64,000 nucleotides of DNA from the NCBI GenBank assembly GCA_037951165.1, contig JBBDHG010000028.1:5412501-5476500 (forward strand), read 5' to 3'. Shown here piece after piece: positions 49,216 through 59,885 of the stretch; position 1 is the stretch's first letter; every line of letters starts with the position of its first letter. Below the pieces are notes generated by a model, which saw only the letters and a program-made list of their open reading frames with translations, did not search any database and was not told the DNA's origin. Source of the DNA: Lophius americanus. Lineage: Eukaryota > Chordata > Actinopteri > Lophiiformes > Lophiidae. Position numbers and translations under genes: made by a program.

Positions 49216-50169
49216 GGTAGAAATAATAAATCAGCATCAATTTCCTAGCATCAATTGGAAATAATCAGGTACAGTACACATAACTTAAATTATACTTATG
49301 GGTAGTGCTTGAGTACCTTAACTGGTCACCACTTCCTGTTTGCTCCACTTATGAAGTAAATATCTGTGTCCTCATTCGTCTTTGACCATCAGCCGTTAGG
49401 CCATCAACTGGTTTTCGTAGACGCATAAATTGCACTGAGCGCTGTTAAACGACGCCTTCTGGTCCAACCGATAATCTAGTCCTGACCCTGCCTCACAGAG
49501 CACTGAGTCTGTGGCCCACGAACACGGACAGCTGGAGTCCATTAGCGGTAGTAGAAGAACACAGAGCTGTGGTGTAAGAGGAGTGATCCTACTACTGTTA
49601 GCTGTAGTAAAAGCTGTAGTGGCAGAAGTTAAGGACCATGGAACCGGTAAAGCTCTGCCTACTTTTGAAGATCATACATGTAAAAATTATTAAACTCATT
49701 ATAATCATAGATCATCCAAATAATCTCTCCACTCAGCTTCAGAAAGCAGCCAGGTCTAAACTTGAAAAAAAGCTCTCAGAGAGCGCAAACCTCTTCCAAG
49801 GGCCAAAACCTACCTCTAAACCTACTTTGTTTCCTGTTCCTCAATATACAAATAATTAAAGGATGAAGGGACAAACATATAAAACATCAAAGGAACAAGG
49901 TTGAATAGTACCCAAGTTAAGGAATAATTTCTACCAACAATTCCAACAAGCTGAGTATTTCTTTTCTCAAATACTCTGTAGCAGGTCGTCTCCTGTGCCA
50001 TCATCCACTTCAGCATCTCTGTTCAGCTGACTGAGCCCCCAGCTCCATCCCCAAAAGAAGATCAAAGAAATCAAAGGAACAAAGGCAGAAATATGGGAAC
50101 AGTTTCAAGAGAGCAGCTCACCACATTGCCACACCACACCTTACTAACAAAATACTTAATAATTTATGT

Positions 50170-50345
50170 TACGTTATATGCTGTGAAAAATGAAACGTCA
50201 CCAAGATGTAATCACCTCTAGGATATGCCAAAACCTACCTCTGGGTAAAATTGTTACTATCACGTCAAAAATCATGCAAATCCATCTAGTAGTTTTTCCC
50301 TAATCTTGCTGACAAACGAGACAAAATGAGTAAATGATGTGAAGC
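50170..50345 (+). repeat. Decayed dispersed repeat
   Basis: AAAACCTACCTCTGGGTAA, ATGCAAATCCATCTAGTAGTTTTT and ATCTTGCTGACAAACGAGAC match a frequent fish repeat. Part of the same text is at 8025-8165. Confidence 0.55.
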
Positions 50346-51194
50346 CGTCACCCTAAACAAAACAAAATTCAATCAATTCAAAAATGAAATAGTCCGGTTC
50401 AAATAATAACACCCTACGCTCTCAGTCCTGTGAGATTAAGGGTGCGTCCAGGTGCGGTGAAATGATTCCATGAAAATCATGATGTACTTCAAGTCCTTTA
50501 TTCCTTCAGGCTGCTAAACACAGACACTATTCGCTTTAAATGACTGTTGATTTAGCGTTAACATGGGTTATTAAGTATTTATTTTACCAACTCATTTGTA
50601 CTATATTGTTATCAGGTATTGCTTTTCCTTATTGCAACTTGTCCATCCTACTCGGCGATACCTTTTAATGTGTTTCCTCTGAAATATAACTAATCTGGTT
50701 TCCTCCTGAGGTTGACTGTGTGGACTGGGAAAGCTACAAATGTTTGGGATCAATAAAGTTTTCTGAACTGAACAGACCCTTCCTAGCTAATCACAGAAAT
50801 CAATCAATAATCATTCCGTGATGTCTGGAGGAAAGCTGAGGGGATTTTGGCGGTCCTTAGGAAATGTCTTCCATTTTTAGGCCTGATCCTCATGTTGATG
50901 TGTTTTTCCCCACTGAAGGAGCGGTCAAATATCCTACAACCAAAGAAGTGGATGGTGGATGAAACTACAGACCTGACAGATGCTACTGTGTTGCCGAGGC
51001 AACAGAAATGCCTTACAAACAAGGAAGCCGGAGAGCCTGAGCACACACTTCAGAGGATCATATAGAAAACTGTACTTTGAAGTTCTGGATGACAGTTAGA
51101 CCTAAGTGTTGAGCAGAAACACCTATTTATACCTACATACATATTTCATATTTATTTGTATTTAATTGTATGACTTTTTTTATATATGTACATT

Positions 51195-51196
<2 letters not shown>

Positions 51197-51257
<61 letters not shown>
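51197..51257. repeat. (TA)n microsatellite
   Basis: A pure TA run of about 60 bp. Confidence 0.95.
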
Positions 51258-51262
<5 letters not shown>

Positions 51263-52641
51263 TATGAAATATGTTTATGTGTCTTTAAAACTTCTTTAGT
51301 ATGTATGTGTATCTTGTTTATTTTCTATTTCATCCTTTTTTACGAACTACTGCTACCGTCACTTTATAAATGTTACAGCTGCTGAAACACTAAATTTGTC
51401 CGTGGGGATTAATAAAGTTTGTACTATTCTGTTCTAAAAACCGGCCTGGAGACCTCATTTAGCTTTAACTGGAAAGAAGACTTCCAGACATCTTTAGGGT
51501 CAACCAGTCTGACAGATCTAAAGTTTGTGCTCAGCCACCAGAACATGAAAGTAGTAAGAGCAACTTCTTGGGCAAAAACATAAAAATCTATCACAGTAGT
51601 GGAAATAGGGCCGGTTGCATGGGAGAGGAATTTAGGTATTGAGTTTGCAGAAGATGCTTGTTAGGACAGTTTAATCCGTATCCACACCTCATATCTATGT
51701 ACACGAGACGATCTGATTCAACTGAAGGGCCTTCATCATCTTCACTACTCAACGGACAATCCGGCCAGAAGGTTTTTCCCAGCAAAGACACAGGCTGTCC
51801 AACTTGCGACCACAGTCCAGCCTCTATAGGACACATATCTGGGTATACTCTTTTGTTCACAACTAATTATTTAGAGTATGCTCACTTATTTTCAAATAAA
51901 CCATACTCATAACTATTTTCACTCCCCTGTGTTAGGTTAAACAGAAGATCTTTGGTTTAAGTCACAATTCAGCAGGTTCCAATAAAACCTCAATCCTGCA
52001 GACGTTCACAGCGTTACCATCCCTTCTTTGCTTTCAGAAAACTTAGACATAGAGTATGTAAAGCCCACAAAAACTATACTTTAACAGGGAGTGTTTTTAA
52101 AATTTCATGAAAAATTTTCGCTTTCATAGTTTCATGTGATTGTATCTTCTGTTAAATCATTGAAATGAGATGTCTTTGGAATGTTTCATATTGTTTTTTT
52201 TCTGCACTTTGTTTTCAATCTTTCTGTGCTTTGTATAATCTGAATAGTTTAAATTAAGCTATTGGTAAAAGGTAACTAATAATAATAAAGTAGTAAAAAT
52301 AACATTTATACTAATGTTTTACTTTACCTTTAATATAATACATTTTTAATATTGTAACATTACCATTGTTGTAGTAGTGAATGAAGTGACATAAAAATGT
52401 TCTCAGTACATCCAAACATCAGCGCTTCTCTTCTAGGATAGAGTGGATCTAGCTCGTCCTCCGAGCAAAGGTAACATTTCTGGGCCGAAATGGGGTGGTT
52501 GATGGCTAATAAGGAGGAAGAGGCAGGTAATGTGCATCTGCAGCAGTGCAGCTCGAGTCGTTTGCCTGAACCAGCTTAGAGACCTCGGTGATGAAGAGGT
52601 TTTCGATCAAGTTATATGGCTCTTGTTCTTCGCTGTTTTAC

Positions 52642-52741
52642 CTGTAAGGCTTCTTCAGGCAGGACCGGGAGAGCTCGCTGCTCTAGCCAGTTTATGCCAG
52701 CCAGGAAGGCGTGGTAGTCCACCCGCATCCCATCTGCAAAC
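52642..52741 (-). CDS. efhc2: EFHC2 exon (second half of EF-hand pair)
   Basis: The acceptor TTCTGCAG|G and donor TTACAG|GTAAAA bound a 100-nt exon. The first base completes a lysine codon left open by the exon at 53046. It encodes 33 residues starting FADGMRVDYHAFLAGINWL. This is the short incoming loop and outgoing helix of the second EF-hand in a pair. The loop is too short and lacks the acidic ligands of a calcium site. It ends in phase 0 after ...EEALQ. Confidence 0.9.
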
Positions 52742-52953
52742 CTGCAGAAGACATGCGTACAGATACAAACCATTGCAACCTCTATAGAAATCCACACATG
52801 TATAGTTCTCTTATGTTTTTCAGCGTAAATCCTGGTTCAGAGATTCTTCAACCAAATAAAAAAAAATCACATTTCCGTCCAAAGGCTACACAATGAATGC
52901 AGTAATGAGAACGGCTTTGGAAGCTTTCTTCTTTAAGCTGTGTGGTCCCTTAC

Positions 52954-53046
52954 TTGCTGAGAAGACCCTGAAGGAGGTTCTCAGACAGAGGAAGCTGGAA
53001 AGCCTTGCAGATCCTCCTCATCTCTCTGGTGGAAAGTCGGCCACTT
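52954..53046 (-). CDS. efhc2: EFHC2 exon (first half of EF-hand pair)
   Basis: The acceptor CGTCCCCAG|A and donor AGCAA|GTAAGG bound 93 nt. It reads K/SGRLSTREMRRICKAFQL, then PLSENLLQGLLSK. With the end of the previous exon it forms a loop D-R-H-K-S-G-R-L-S-T-R-E: positions 1, 5, 6, 8 and 12 fit the EF-hand rule, and position 3 is histidine instead of Asp/Asn. Both flanking phases fit their neighbours. The ORF signal is short, but the splice sites and frame agree. Confidence 0.9.
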
Positions 53047-53178
53047 CTGGGGACGCAAGGAAAAGCAGAGACTCAAGATAATCATTTTTTTTTTAGACTT
53101 CTGAAGAACCACTCTGCGCGATCTGCGGACAAGCTGAACAGCACAAATAAATCAGGCTTTGTCATATTCAAGAAAATA

Positions 53179-53364
53179 CACTGAAAAAAGCCCCATCTGT
53201 TTAATTCATGGCAAAAAAAAAAAACGGCAGCTGCAGTTGCCAGAATATCCCTGTTAAAAAAATATGGAGACCATGCACAAGAAATTACGCACAATTACTA
53301 CTATTTTCTGTGAAATAATATTATGAATTTCATGGCTTTTTACTGTTGTTATTCTTTTACAGTG
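53179..53364. mobile_element. 186-bp MITE with TA target duplication
   Basis: The ends CACTGAAAAAAG and CTTTTACAGTG are inverted, flanked on both sides by TA (53177-53178 and 53365-53366). The interior includes ACGGCAGCTGCAG and TGCCAGAATATCCCTGTTAAAAAA. It shares termini with repeat family B and has no coding capacity. TA duplication would fit a Tc1/mariner-type mobiliser. Confidence 0.65.
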
Positions 53365-53422
53365 TACTGCTCTTACACCAACATGGTATTTATAGCATTA
53401 AACTAAATTTATATGTAGACAA

Positions 53423-53425
<3 letters not shown>

Positions 53426-53460
<35 letters not shown>

Positions 53461-53598
53461 TGTATGTGTGTGTGTGTGTGTGTGCGCGTGTGTTTGTGTG
53501 TGTTTGTGTGTGTGGGGGGGTGTGTGTGGGGGGGGGGGGGTGTGGGGGTGTGTGCGTGCCTGCGTGCGTGTGTGTGTGTGTGTTTGTGTGTGTGTGCG
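53426..53598. repeat. (TG)n tract with G-runs
   Basis: A TG microsatellite interrupted by runs of 7 G (53514-53520), 13 G (53528-53540) and 5 G (53544-53548). These runs satisfy the usual G-quadruplex pattern on the plus strand. It lies in an efhc2 intron, and in the transcript the C-rich strand is used. Confidence 0.93.
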
Positions 53599-54458
53599 AA
53601 ACAGAGGATGCGTGTCCTCTGAGACCACAGTTGTTTTCCATAGTTATGCCAGACGGTCCAGAGGTCCATTCCTGTCATGCCGCCTTCATTACATGGATGT
53701 TGATGAAGAGTCCGGCACTAACTGAGAGTGTCAACATGCTCAGAAAAAACAGACACCACAGCTTAACCTCGTGGCACCATCCTTTTCTAACTAAGCCATC
53801 CCATGTTCAAGTCAATTACTCGTCAACAGCTGCTTCAATGAAACATACATATGTGCATTAAACACCCCATCATCTTCACAGAAGCTGAGAACCGAGCAGA
53901 AACACCAAGGTATTGTCTCCTCAGGCCTGTAGGTCCATCTGGTTCCAATGCTCCACTCTCTGGAACTAATTGTTGCTCTAAGGTATGGAGCCACTGCCTG
54001 CACGATTGACGTTTTTTTGTGACGCTTTCCTCCAGAGTTTTTTTCCCTGCAGCACTGTTTCTGTGTGTCAGTAGTTTAAGAGATTTTTTTTTTTTTAAGT
54101 TTGAAAAGAACTACTCGAGGCATTTATTCATGAGTTTCATGATCAAATACATGTTTTTACAACAAATGTTCAAAATCCTTTTTACATGTTAACTGACGAA
54201 TATATGCAATTAATATTTATTCTTTTGCTTTTGCAAACAGTTTTTTGGTTTATAAGTACTCTTATTTTGAAAGAGTAGAGCGGAAGTTGAGTTGGTTGGT
54301 GTGTTGTAAGAATTCTGTAGTTTCAAAGTACATGCATGTATACGCACAGAAAAATATAACAGTGTTCCAAATCTATCCTCGCTGGCAATCCTTTCAGTTA
54401 TTCTAGCTAACCTCTAATCTAACTGCTACAGCTGAAGAAGAAACATTATTACCAGACA

Positions 54459-54474
54459 TACGATAATTATCGTA
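54459..54474. repeat. 16-bp perfect palindrome
   Basis: TACGATAATTATCGTA, self-complementary with no spacer. Chance occurrence in AT-rich DNA is quite possible. Confidence 0.85.
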
Positions 54475-54879
54475 TTTATAGGTTAGTTTTAGGGTCTATA
54501 AGATATACCAGAAATACTTTTAAAACAGGCCAATAATACAATAGTTTGGGTATTTCCGTGCACCCCAAAAAATCCCTGTTGTTTTGATTTACGTGATCAC
54601 CCGCACATGAACAGAAACCGATACCTGCTCACACCCGATCAGCTGATACCTGGCTGGTTCCCCCTCACTGCAACTCACATCAGCAGCGTTCAGCTCATAT
54701 TTGTTTGTGCAGCTTCACTGGCACCGCAATAAACTTAAAAAACAAGTGACTTGGCGGAAAAATCGAGAGTTCGGTAGCATAGACACAGACACCGGTAAGA
54801 CAAACAAAGCAACCCCGGTGGGCACAGCTGCTTTATCGCCCTGCCTGGGAGTAAGACCCTACATTTAAGGAATACTTTC

Positions 54880-55535
54880 ATATGCAATGTAAGATGTTTC
54901 TCCAAGTTGCCTGTGAGGAAATTAAGAAATGTTTTAACTGTAATGACCCAGTCCTAACCAAAAATCGAGTGCCCCCTCCTGCCATCGTGATTGACGCACA
55001 ATCACGATCACTATATCCATCTCTGTTCCCTCTGATGCAAGCTGTGTCTCGCATTCTGGACATGGCCGATACAGACGGTGATCAGGTAATAGATAATGAG
55101 TGGAGAAAGATGGCCTGAATGAACCTGCCAAAGCTCCAAAGAGATGATGTGCATGAATTCTGGTATAATGCCTTAATAATGAAAGACATGGACAGGAAAC
55201 ACGTGCTTAAACACTTGGCATCATTTATGCTTGATGTACTTGTTTCCCACATTCAAAAACCTCATGTGAGTGCGTTTTCTCAAAAGTGAACTTGATCAAG
55301 ACCAAGCCATGGAAAAGGCTCATAACTGATACTTTAAATGGACTCATGCATGCATCAGAGTGTGTGAAAATAGTTAGTGGCTGCGCACAATTCAAACCAA
55401 CAAAGACGATGCTGCGTTCAGTAACTGCATCCAAACGTTACCAGAAAACCTCCACCACAGCCACAGCTGGACCTTCTAACTCAGTTGCCGAATCACACAC
55501 AGGGACAGATACTGAATGCTGGAATTCAACAATTA
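54880..55535 (+). pseudogene. hAT-type transposase C-terminal relic
   Basis: Antisense inside an efhc2 intron. The plus frame from 54882 reads ...DPVLTKNRVPPPAIVIDAQS and ...LDMADTDGDQVIDNEWRK. It is then cut by a TGA at 55116 and resumes in the same frame with LQRDDVHEFWYNALIMKDMD and HVLKHLASFMLDVLVSH. A one-base-type frameshift near 55245 moves the rest (...VNLIKTKPWKRLITDTLNGL) to another frame that runs on to a stop at 55537. The end resembles the conserved dimerisation domain at the C-terminus of hAT transposases. It is not functional. Confidence 0.75.
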
Positions 55536-55539
55536 GATG

Positions 55540-56363
55540 AGTTCTAATCTCTGGCTATGTACTCATATACTCGACCTTCTGTGATAATAATCATGTGTTC
55601 ATGTGTGAATGTTAAAGTTCAGTTTTGTCCCTTTTGTGGTAGTTCTGCATGCAGTGTGTAGTTCTGATGCTTTTATTTTGATAGTTAAGGACGGAAGCAG
55701 TGGTTTTGCAAAGAAGTGCAATTCACTTGGTGGGTGGGTGTGTTTAAGTGTGACAATGATTAAAGCCGTTCATTCAAATGGCCGAGCTTCCGTGTTTATT
55801 CCGTAGGTTTAAATGCAATGTCCTAGCTTGTGGTTCTTCAAGTTCATTTAGTCCATATCTTAGTTTGGTTCAAAATACGAACATTTTAAAGCGACAGTAC
55901 GGCATTTATTCATTTCCCATCTGGCAACACTGAGAAGAAACATGGAAATTGTTGTTTGACCAAGAACGTGTCCATTTTATCTACTGGTTGTTGATTGTTT
56001 AGGGAGGACGTCCTCCCTTGGAGCATCTTTTCTTTGTTTTGGCTAGATAAGCATAAAAAAGAAGCACACTGAAATCCATAAAATTGGTCTATTAGATCCT
56101 GCCTCCAGAGGAGGATAGTGAAGTCTGATCTCCTCTGCTTTCCACTTCACAGGGATTGCCTTTCACCCATGCCGCTTTGTAGTTGTCGCTGTTGAAGCAC
56201 AATCTAAATTTCAATAACGGATTTTTTTTTTTCACAGAAGATCTAAAAGATATTTCAATAATGGAGCTGAGATTTGGTAATGGTCAAAGTCAACCAATTA
56301 CTCTTGATGCTCCTCTAAAAAACAGAGGAGGAACATCCACCTCTGGTCTGTTTGCCGCCTTAC
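55540..56363 (-). other. efhc2 intron, nothing recognised
   Basis: No repeat or exon that I can name. Some of this may be the 3' part of the hAT-like element. Confidence 0.4.
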
Positions 56364-56558
56364 TTGTGTCGGTCCTCGTGCAAGAAGGCCCTAGTCATGT
56401 CAGAGAAATCTTCAAATTGTTTCTTCCTGAGGAATTCCTGAGCCACAGCGAGCATCAGGCCCACGTCCACACCAGTCTGCTCTCGCTCTGAGAAACATCG
56501 GCCCAGCTCGAGAACCTCATGCTCTGACAGGCCGCAGTCCAGGCCCATCAGCAGACTC
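56364..56558 (-). CDS. efhc2: EFHC2 exon (EF-hand-like helices)
   Basis: The acceptor CACCACAG|GAG and donor CACAA|GTAAGG bound 195 nt in phase 1/2. It encodes 64 residues. SLLMGLDCGLSEHEVLELGR is followed by CFSEREQTGVDVGLMLAVAQ and EFLRKKQFEDFSDMTRAF, ending HEDRH. The leading part looks like a helical EF-hand partner without a calcium loop. The last residues supply position 1 of the EF-hand loop continued in the next exon. The frame is open across the whole exon and joins both neighbours without a change. Confidence 0.92.
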
Positions 56559-57724
56559 CTGTGGTGAGGATGAAACACACATTCAGACACAGACCCAAAC
56601 GTCCCAACTCTAAAGAATAACTTGACACAATTCCAGCCTCAGCTCCATCTGAATTAGGTTTACTGGTGACGACAACAATGCCACAAAATTTCTTTTTCTT
56701 CTGCAGACCAGAGATGTGGCTGGTCCTCAGAAGAACTATGATGATGCATCTCAGAAACACAACTACTTTCATATTTTTCCTTCAAAGCATTTTTTTAGGC
56801 TTAGAAAAAGACAGCTTCTGTAAACTAATTTAATAACATTTTGTATTTCACAGAAAATTGTCATTTTAAATGACATAAGCCCAGCATTTCGGGAAAGCGT
56901 GTTTTCAGAAATAACTATCATACCCTTATTAGAATGTTTCGGGTTGTATCAAGTTACATAATTCTGTTAAGTCCTGCGAAGGTCAGGTTTCAGGCTCTGC
57001 TGTTTATTCTTCTGCTCAATATTCAGAACGACCCTCAACACAAAACAGTTATCCAGCATAAAGGCATTCATCATGATTGTTATTTAGAGCCCGAACATTT
57101 CTTCATCGTCTTTCTTCCCCTTCAACGTTAAAGATCCCTCTTGAGCCATCCCATCATGGCAGAAGAAGACTAACCCTCTCCAGCGATGTAAAGCTCTTTG
57201 TCCAAGCTAACATAAATAAAATAATGCTTATTTTCTGCTGATTATATACTAACAAAAACCAAGCAAGGAATATTACGTCAAAGAGATACCCCTAAATTTT
57301 ACACACTGAGCAATAATGAATTATTGAAAGGTTGAGTATGTCTATTTAAAGGCGAGGATCCTTTTTAGAGAATGTCATCTTCTGCATTCTTTAGTTATTG
57401 ATTTATATTTCAGTGACTGGCCGGTCGATTCTGATGGATAGCCGCCTCAGTTTGGATTAATAAATGGAATTTTTGGTCCAGGTTTAATCCTACTAAAAAA
57501 GAGCTACTGATAGTTGGCGATTAAATGCTCTTCCTCTCTCTGCCTTCTCACATGTCTGATTGTACTAACAATCAGACATGTTTTGATTGACTAGGAATAA
57601 AGACCCTAATTAAAGACACCTGTAGTAGAACACATTTGTCTGTATCCTTTGATGCTTTTATGTCATTTATTTAGTTTGAGTTCTGACTCAACATGTCCAA
57701 TATCGTATCCTGTTGCCAAATACA
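56559..57724 (-). other. efhc2 intron, with one hairpin
   Basis: Nothing coding. 57550-57563 and 57568-57581 are perfect 14-bp inverted repeats (listed). Confidence 0.4.
57550..57581. repeat. Perfect 14-bp inverted repeat, 4-nt loop
   Basis: ACATGTCTGATTGT then ACTA then ACAATCAGACATGT. It would form a tight hairpin in either transcript. Confidence 0.9.
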
Positions 57725-58250
57725 CAAAAAATCGGTATAATTTACCGTAAAATCAGGCGGCTGTTTTTGACAGAATTTTGCCGTCAAAAATAAGAAGAAA
57801 AATAAGATTCACAAGACATTACTGTAAGTTACAATGAAAAAAACGGATAAAAAGTCCACCTGTTTACAGTTTCCAAGGACAGTACACAAAATTAAAATAA
57901 ATTTGAAATTATTCAGACTTTATTTTTTACCTTGAAATCACCATTACATCACATATATATATATATATGTTTTACTTTAAGTGTGAACGTACATATGAAT
58001 TAAGAAAAAACACTTTTATCGTAATGATGTGCATATGATATTATGGTGTTTTTCTGTTAATTCTACTGTATTTTGTTTTTTCCACAGTAAAATTCTGTGT
58101 TTTCTGCCTATTCTGACTAAAAAGGAAATCTTTTACTGTTTAACTATTTAAGATAATTCACCCTTTCTACTACAGTGTTATAATGTTTTTAATTTTACAG
58201 TCTTTTAGTTGTGGTATTTTTTTTTACAGTAATTTCTACAAACTATTTCA
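57725..58250 (-). mobile_element. Repeat family B copy
   Basis: In reverse orientation it contains GTAGAAATTACTGT at its left end (plus 58226-58240 read backwards) and the ACTGTAAACAGGTGG block (plus 57855-57873 read backwards). The order matches 26683-27489. Non-coding. Confidence 0.55.
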
Positions 58251-58654
58251 CATTGAGGATACTATATTTGACTGTAGATATACATATAAGATGGTAATTA
58301 ATGTATATTTCATGTATGTCTATTTGGATTTGTGATTCTTCAAAGTTGAGCCATGTTTGTTTTTTGCTTTTTTTCAAACAGTGAAAAAGTGACCGCCGGG
58401 TCAATTTGAGACAAATGATGAAACATGAAGAATGGTCGTCATAGCTACAGTAAACCAGAGAAGCTGCAGAGATGTTGATGACCCAATCTGGAGAAGGAGG
58501 TCAGTCCAAAGTTTATTGGTTGACACTGAGAGGATCGAGGAAACCATTTGTGCTGGTCTGGAATCAGAAACAACTAGCAGCTGGAAATTTGGAGCATTAA
58601 CGGTGCAGCAAGTTGGAATGGTAAGTTAGTGTTCCTCCATTTAAGCCTTTATAA

Positions 58655-58850
58655 ACGACGAAGAGGCATCCAGTACTGACCGGTAGCGAATGTAAGCCAG
58701 GATGAGCGCACGAGTACCGGTCGGGAACCTAGCAGCTGCATTTTGGACCAACTGCAGCCTGGATGTAGCTTATCGGCCCATTCCGACTGACGTATAAGGA
58801 GTTACAGTGGTCCAACCACAGCGACTCTTTCAAGGAAACACAGTTTAGAA
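58655..58850 (+). repeat. Dispersed repeat fragment
   Basis: Text such as GCAGCTGCATTTTGGACCAACTG and GGAGTTACAGTGGTCCAACC is the downstream part of the common fish element whose upstream part is at 63420-63910. Its plus strand is not open. Confidence 0.6.
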
Positions 58851-59278
58851 AAAAAAGGTCTAAAATCTATCTGGACTTACCAAAGCTGGTCTGGGCTGTC
58901 AGTCTGGTAGGAGTCTTATTATTACTGTTGTTTATTCATGTTGTTATGACTGTAAACAGGATGTGATGCTGGTGATGGATGCAGCAGTGTTTATGAATAT
59001 TATGAGTATCGTCACTACACGACTACTGTGTCCTGTCCTTTGTGTTGTTATTGTTATATTTGTATAGTGAGGTGTAGGTGAAGTTTGTACGACATTATTT
59101 GCCATTGTTGTGTGTTTGAAAACTCTTTTCTAGTGACACCCTGAGGATCACCCACTGTGGGTCTAAACTGCTCAGAGATTTTTTTGGTGATTTTTGTTTA
59201 ACCTACAGATGATCTGATAATGTAACTTCAGTACAGGCCTTAGAGTAAATTAGTGAATTAGAGTGTGTGTTACTGTAC
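58851..59278 (-). other. efhc2 intron, nothing recognised
   Basis: No exon or nameable repeat seen. Confidence 0.4.
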
Positions 59279-59412
59279 CTCAGTGACTCATATGAGATGA
59301 AGCCGGAGCTGCTGGGGTCACTGAGAGCCAGAAACTTCTTCATCTCACTCTGCTTCTCCGCTGGAGCAGAGCGGAGTTTACTGAGGATGTTGCCCACGTT
59401 GGCTTTGGGGAA
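59279..59412 (-). CDS. efhc2: EFHC2 exon after DM10-3
   Basis: The acceptor GTCTGCAG|TTC (phase 0) and donor CTGAG|GTACAG bound 134 nt. It encodes FPKANVGNILSKLRSAPAEK, QSEMKKFLALSD, then PSSSGFISYESL. This part links the third DM10 domain to the EF-hand region. DPSSSGFISYES has the outline of an EF-hand loop (Asp 1, Ser 3, Ser 5, Gly 6, Ile 8) but no Glu at position 12, so it is probably a degenerate hand that does not hold calcium. The in-frame ATG inside this exon is not a start. Confidence 0.92.
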
Positions 59413-59561
59413 CTGCAGACATCGTTACACAAAAATGTAATTTTTAACCACATGACACTCACTGGCGGTTTCAGCACAATGACATCATTTATATGAGCCT
59501 CCATCAGTGGATGACTGTCACATTTTCAAATTCCCATCAGGCTCTAGATGAATCGTGTGTT

Positions 59562-59885
59562 AGGAAGCTTCTACCAGGCACAAAAGCACAGTTGCCTCAC
59601 AGCAAGAGGGTTGCGGGTTCAAATGCATCTCTGGGGCTTCCTGTGTGGAGTTTGCATGTTTAATATGTGATACTGTTGGTTCCCTCCACCTTCCTCACAT
59701 GGTCCAGAAACATGTAGTCCAGGTGAGTCGGTGACTGTGAAATGATAGGTGTGAATGTTTGTTTTTCTCTCCCGGTCTACCTGTGACGAACTGATGACCC
59801 GTACAGGGTGAACTCGTACTCTTGCCCAATGTCAGCTAGGATTGGCTCCAGGCCTCCATCCCTCTCTGCAACCCTATTAAAGGTC
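59562..59885 (+). mobile_element. SINE-like fish repeat (Mermaid-like)
   Basis: CAGTTGCCTCACAGCAAGAG then GGTTGCGGGTTCAAATGCATC (box-B-like), CTGTGTGGAGTTTGCATGTT, a GTGAATGTTTGTTTTTC block, and CAATGTCAGCTAGGATTGGC. It is a well-known dispersed fish repeat with a tRNA-like box B. It sits in an efhc2 intron, antisense. Confidence 0.8.

Larger units (their letters stand above)
41304..52641 (-). other. efhc2: efhc2 last intron (inferred), 11.3 kb
   Basis: This holds only repeats that I can name: the listed SINE, family A and B copies, a LINE fragment and microsatellites. In 44220-45200, 45804-48999, 49216-50169, 50346-51196 and 51438-52641 I see no supported exon. Minus-strand frames at 46543-46806 and 46855-47085 have mixed polar composition without a family signature. 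44610-44649 carries a 20-bp tandem duplication (CATCTCCAGCATCATGAAA). Confidence 0.5.

Noticed and set aside
52440..52535. Alternative efhc2 last exon after acceptors near 52533 or 52513
   Set aside because: Both give short low-conservation peptides (18-35 residues) with poor fit to the family. The exon at 41303 has a far better acceptor and a tail more like EFHC2. It cannot be excluded as an alternative end.
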